From Brasilonema sp. CT11 (GTDB taxonomy: Bacteria; Cyanobacteriota; Cyanobacteriia; Cyanobacteriales; Nostocaceae): a stretch of DNA of 43,496 nt. The position numbers and the translations under genes were made by a program. Each line of letters begins with the position of its first letter. Positions within the stretch are counted from its first letter, which is position 1. The notes under the pieces are model-generated. The model ran no database searches. It saw only the letters and a list, made by a program, of their open reading frames with translations, and was not told the DNA's origin. The DNA is taken from the NCBI RefSeq assembly GCF_017982655.1, contig NZ_JABXYX010000063.1, positions 1-43,496 on the forward strand. Reading direction: 5' to 3'. Below are positions 43,160 to 43,496 of the stretch, one piece after another.

Positions 43160-43230
43160 GGTCTGGCCATTCGCGTTACCCCCTTACTCCCACTCCCCCA
43201 CTCCCTCACTCCCCTGTTCCCCATGCCGCA
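43160..43230. repeat. C-rich low-complexity tract
   Basis: Repeated CCCCTTACTCCC and CACTCCC units lie upstream of the edge lipoprotein gene. Such tracts are common between cyanobacterial genes. Confidence 0.5.
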
Positions 43231-43257
43231 AAACTCAATCAATTAGGAAAAGTAAAT

Positions 43258-43428
43258 GTGTTTACCCAGTGGCTACGGCAGAATTTAGGGTTAATGTTTC
43301 CTCTAAGTTGCTTGTTGACTCTTTTGACAGCAGCTTGTTCGGAGGTTAAATCTACCAGTCCTGCAACTAATACTAAGTTGCAGTCAAATGTGGTAGGGTA
43401 TAAAAAGGGATTACGAAAACAGACGTGA
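43258..43428 (+). pseudogene. Disrupted lipoprotein gene at window edge (probable binding protein)
   Basis: The GTG at 43258, preceded by AGGAAAAGTAAAT, starts MFTQWLRQNLGLMFPLSCLL with lipobox TAAC (Cys27), like the other binding lipoproteins. The frame stops at 43428 after VVGYKKGLRKQT. In the next frame, open from an A5G3 run (43402-43410), the sequence continues DYENRREIQRVDMGQVTQAF to the end of the window. A one-base shift in the run is therefore likely. The sequence ends before the identity of the distal part can be settled. Confidence 0.5.
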
Positions 43429-43496
43429 AATCCAACGGGTGGATATGGGTCAAGTCACGCAAGCCTTTCCTCATGTAGACTTAGAGACGGTTAAGC

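Overview
The window looks like chromosomal DNA of a cyanobacterium, most likely a filamentous heterocyst-forming type (Nostocales). The evidence is the frequent GCGATCGC (HIP1) octamers, the SLH-domain porin of cyanobacterial type, the (ATTCAAA)n heptamer repeats and the many short GC-rich palindromic repeats between and even inside genes. This host assignment is an inference, because no rRNA or other marker gene is present. I found no rRNA, tRNA or CRISPR array.

The dominant theme is acquisition and oxidation of organic sulfur (sulfonate/sulfone type). From 1.4 to 8.8 kb (+ strand) there is a run of amidohydrolase, SsuA-type lipoprotein, SAM methyltransferase, a long GST, a TauD-type Fe(II)/2-oxoglutarate dioxygenase and a two-component flavin monooxygenase of the NtaA/DszA family. 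From 22.2 to 30.1 kb (- strand) lie the only ABC permease (SsuC type) and the only SsuB-type ATPase. With them are an acyl-CoA-dehydrogenase-like (SfnB/DszC type) flavoprotein, two more SsuA-type lipoproteins, a methyltransferase and a nitroreductase, followed by an SLH/OprB porin. From 32.9 to 43.4 kb (+ strand) there is an aldo/keto reductase, an AprA-like flavoprotein with an eight-cysteine ferredoxin, and two more binding lipoproteins flanking tandem D-2-hydroxyacid dehydrogenases. The stretch ends with an SsuD-type monooxygenase, an adducin-like class II aldolase homologue and the start of a sixth, disrupted lipoprotein. A plausible reading is that several binding proteins with different specificities feed one ABC core, and several oxygenases cut C-S bonds. 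The released sulfite/persulfide would be handled by the other redox proteins, including a 709-residue fusion (16.5-18.6 kb) of a YdhS-like FAD/NAD(P)-binding domain with an ETHE1-type persulfide dioxygenase.

Between these blocks lie less related genes: two toxin-antitoxin pairs (HigBA with a frameshifted toxin at 9.0-9.7 kb, YoeB/YefM-like at 11.2-11.7 kb), a PLP aminotransferase, and an overlapping exporter operon (ABC ATPase, ABC-2 permease, MarR regulator, MFS transporter; 11.8-15.2 kb). There is also an unusual two-gene cassette at 19.4-21.4 kb (a glutathionylspermidine-synthase-like ATP-grasp protein and an unrecognised partner), bracketed by a 218-bp direct repeat made from the 5' end of a VOC-family gene.

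The most interesting non-coding signal is an inverted-repeat element with fixed 34-bp geometry (arms resembling AAAATACKGTTW, 10-bp spacer). It occurs upstream of several of the sulfur-related transcription units and may be the operator of a shared regulator. All functions come from reading motifs and family resemblance; no database search was run.
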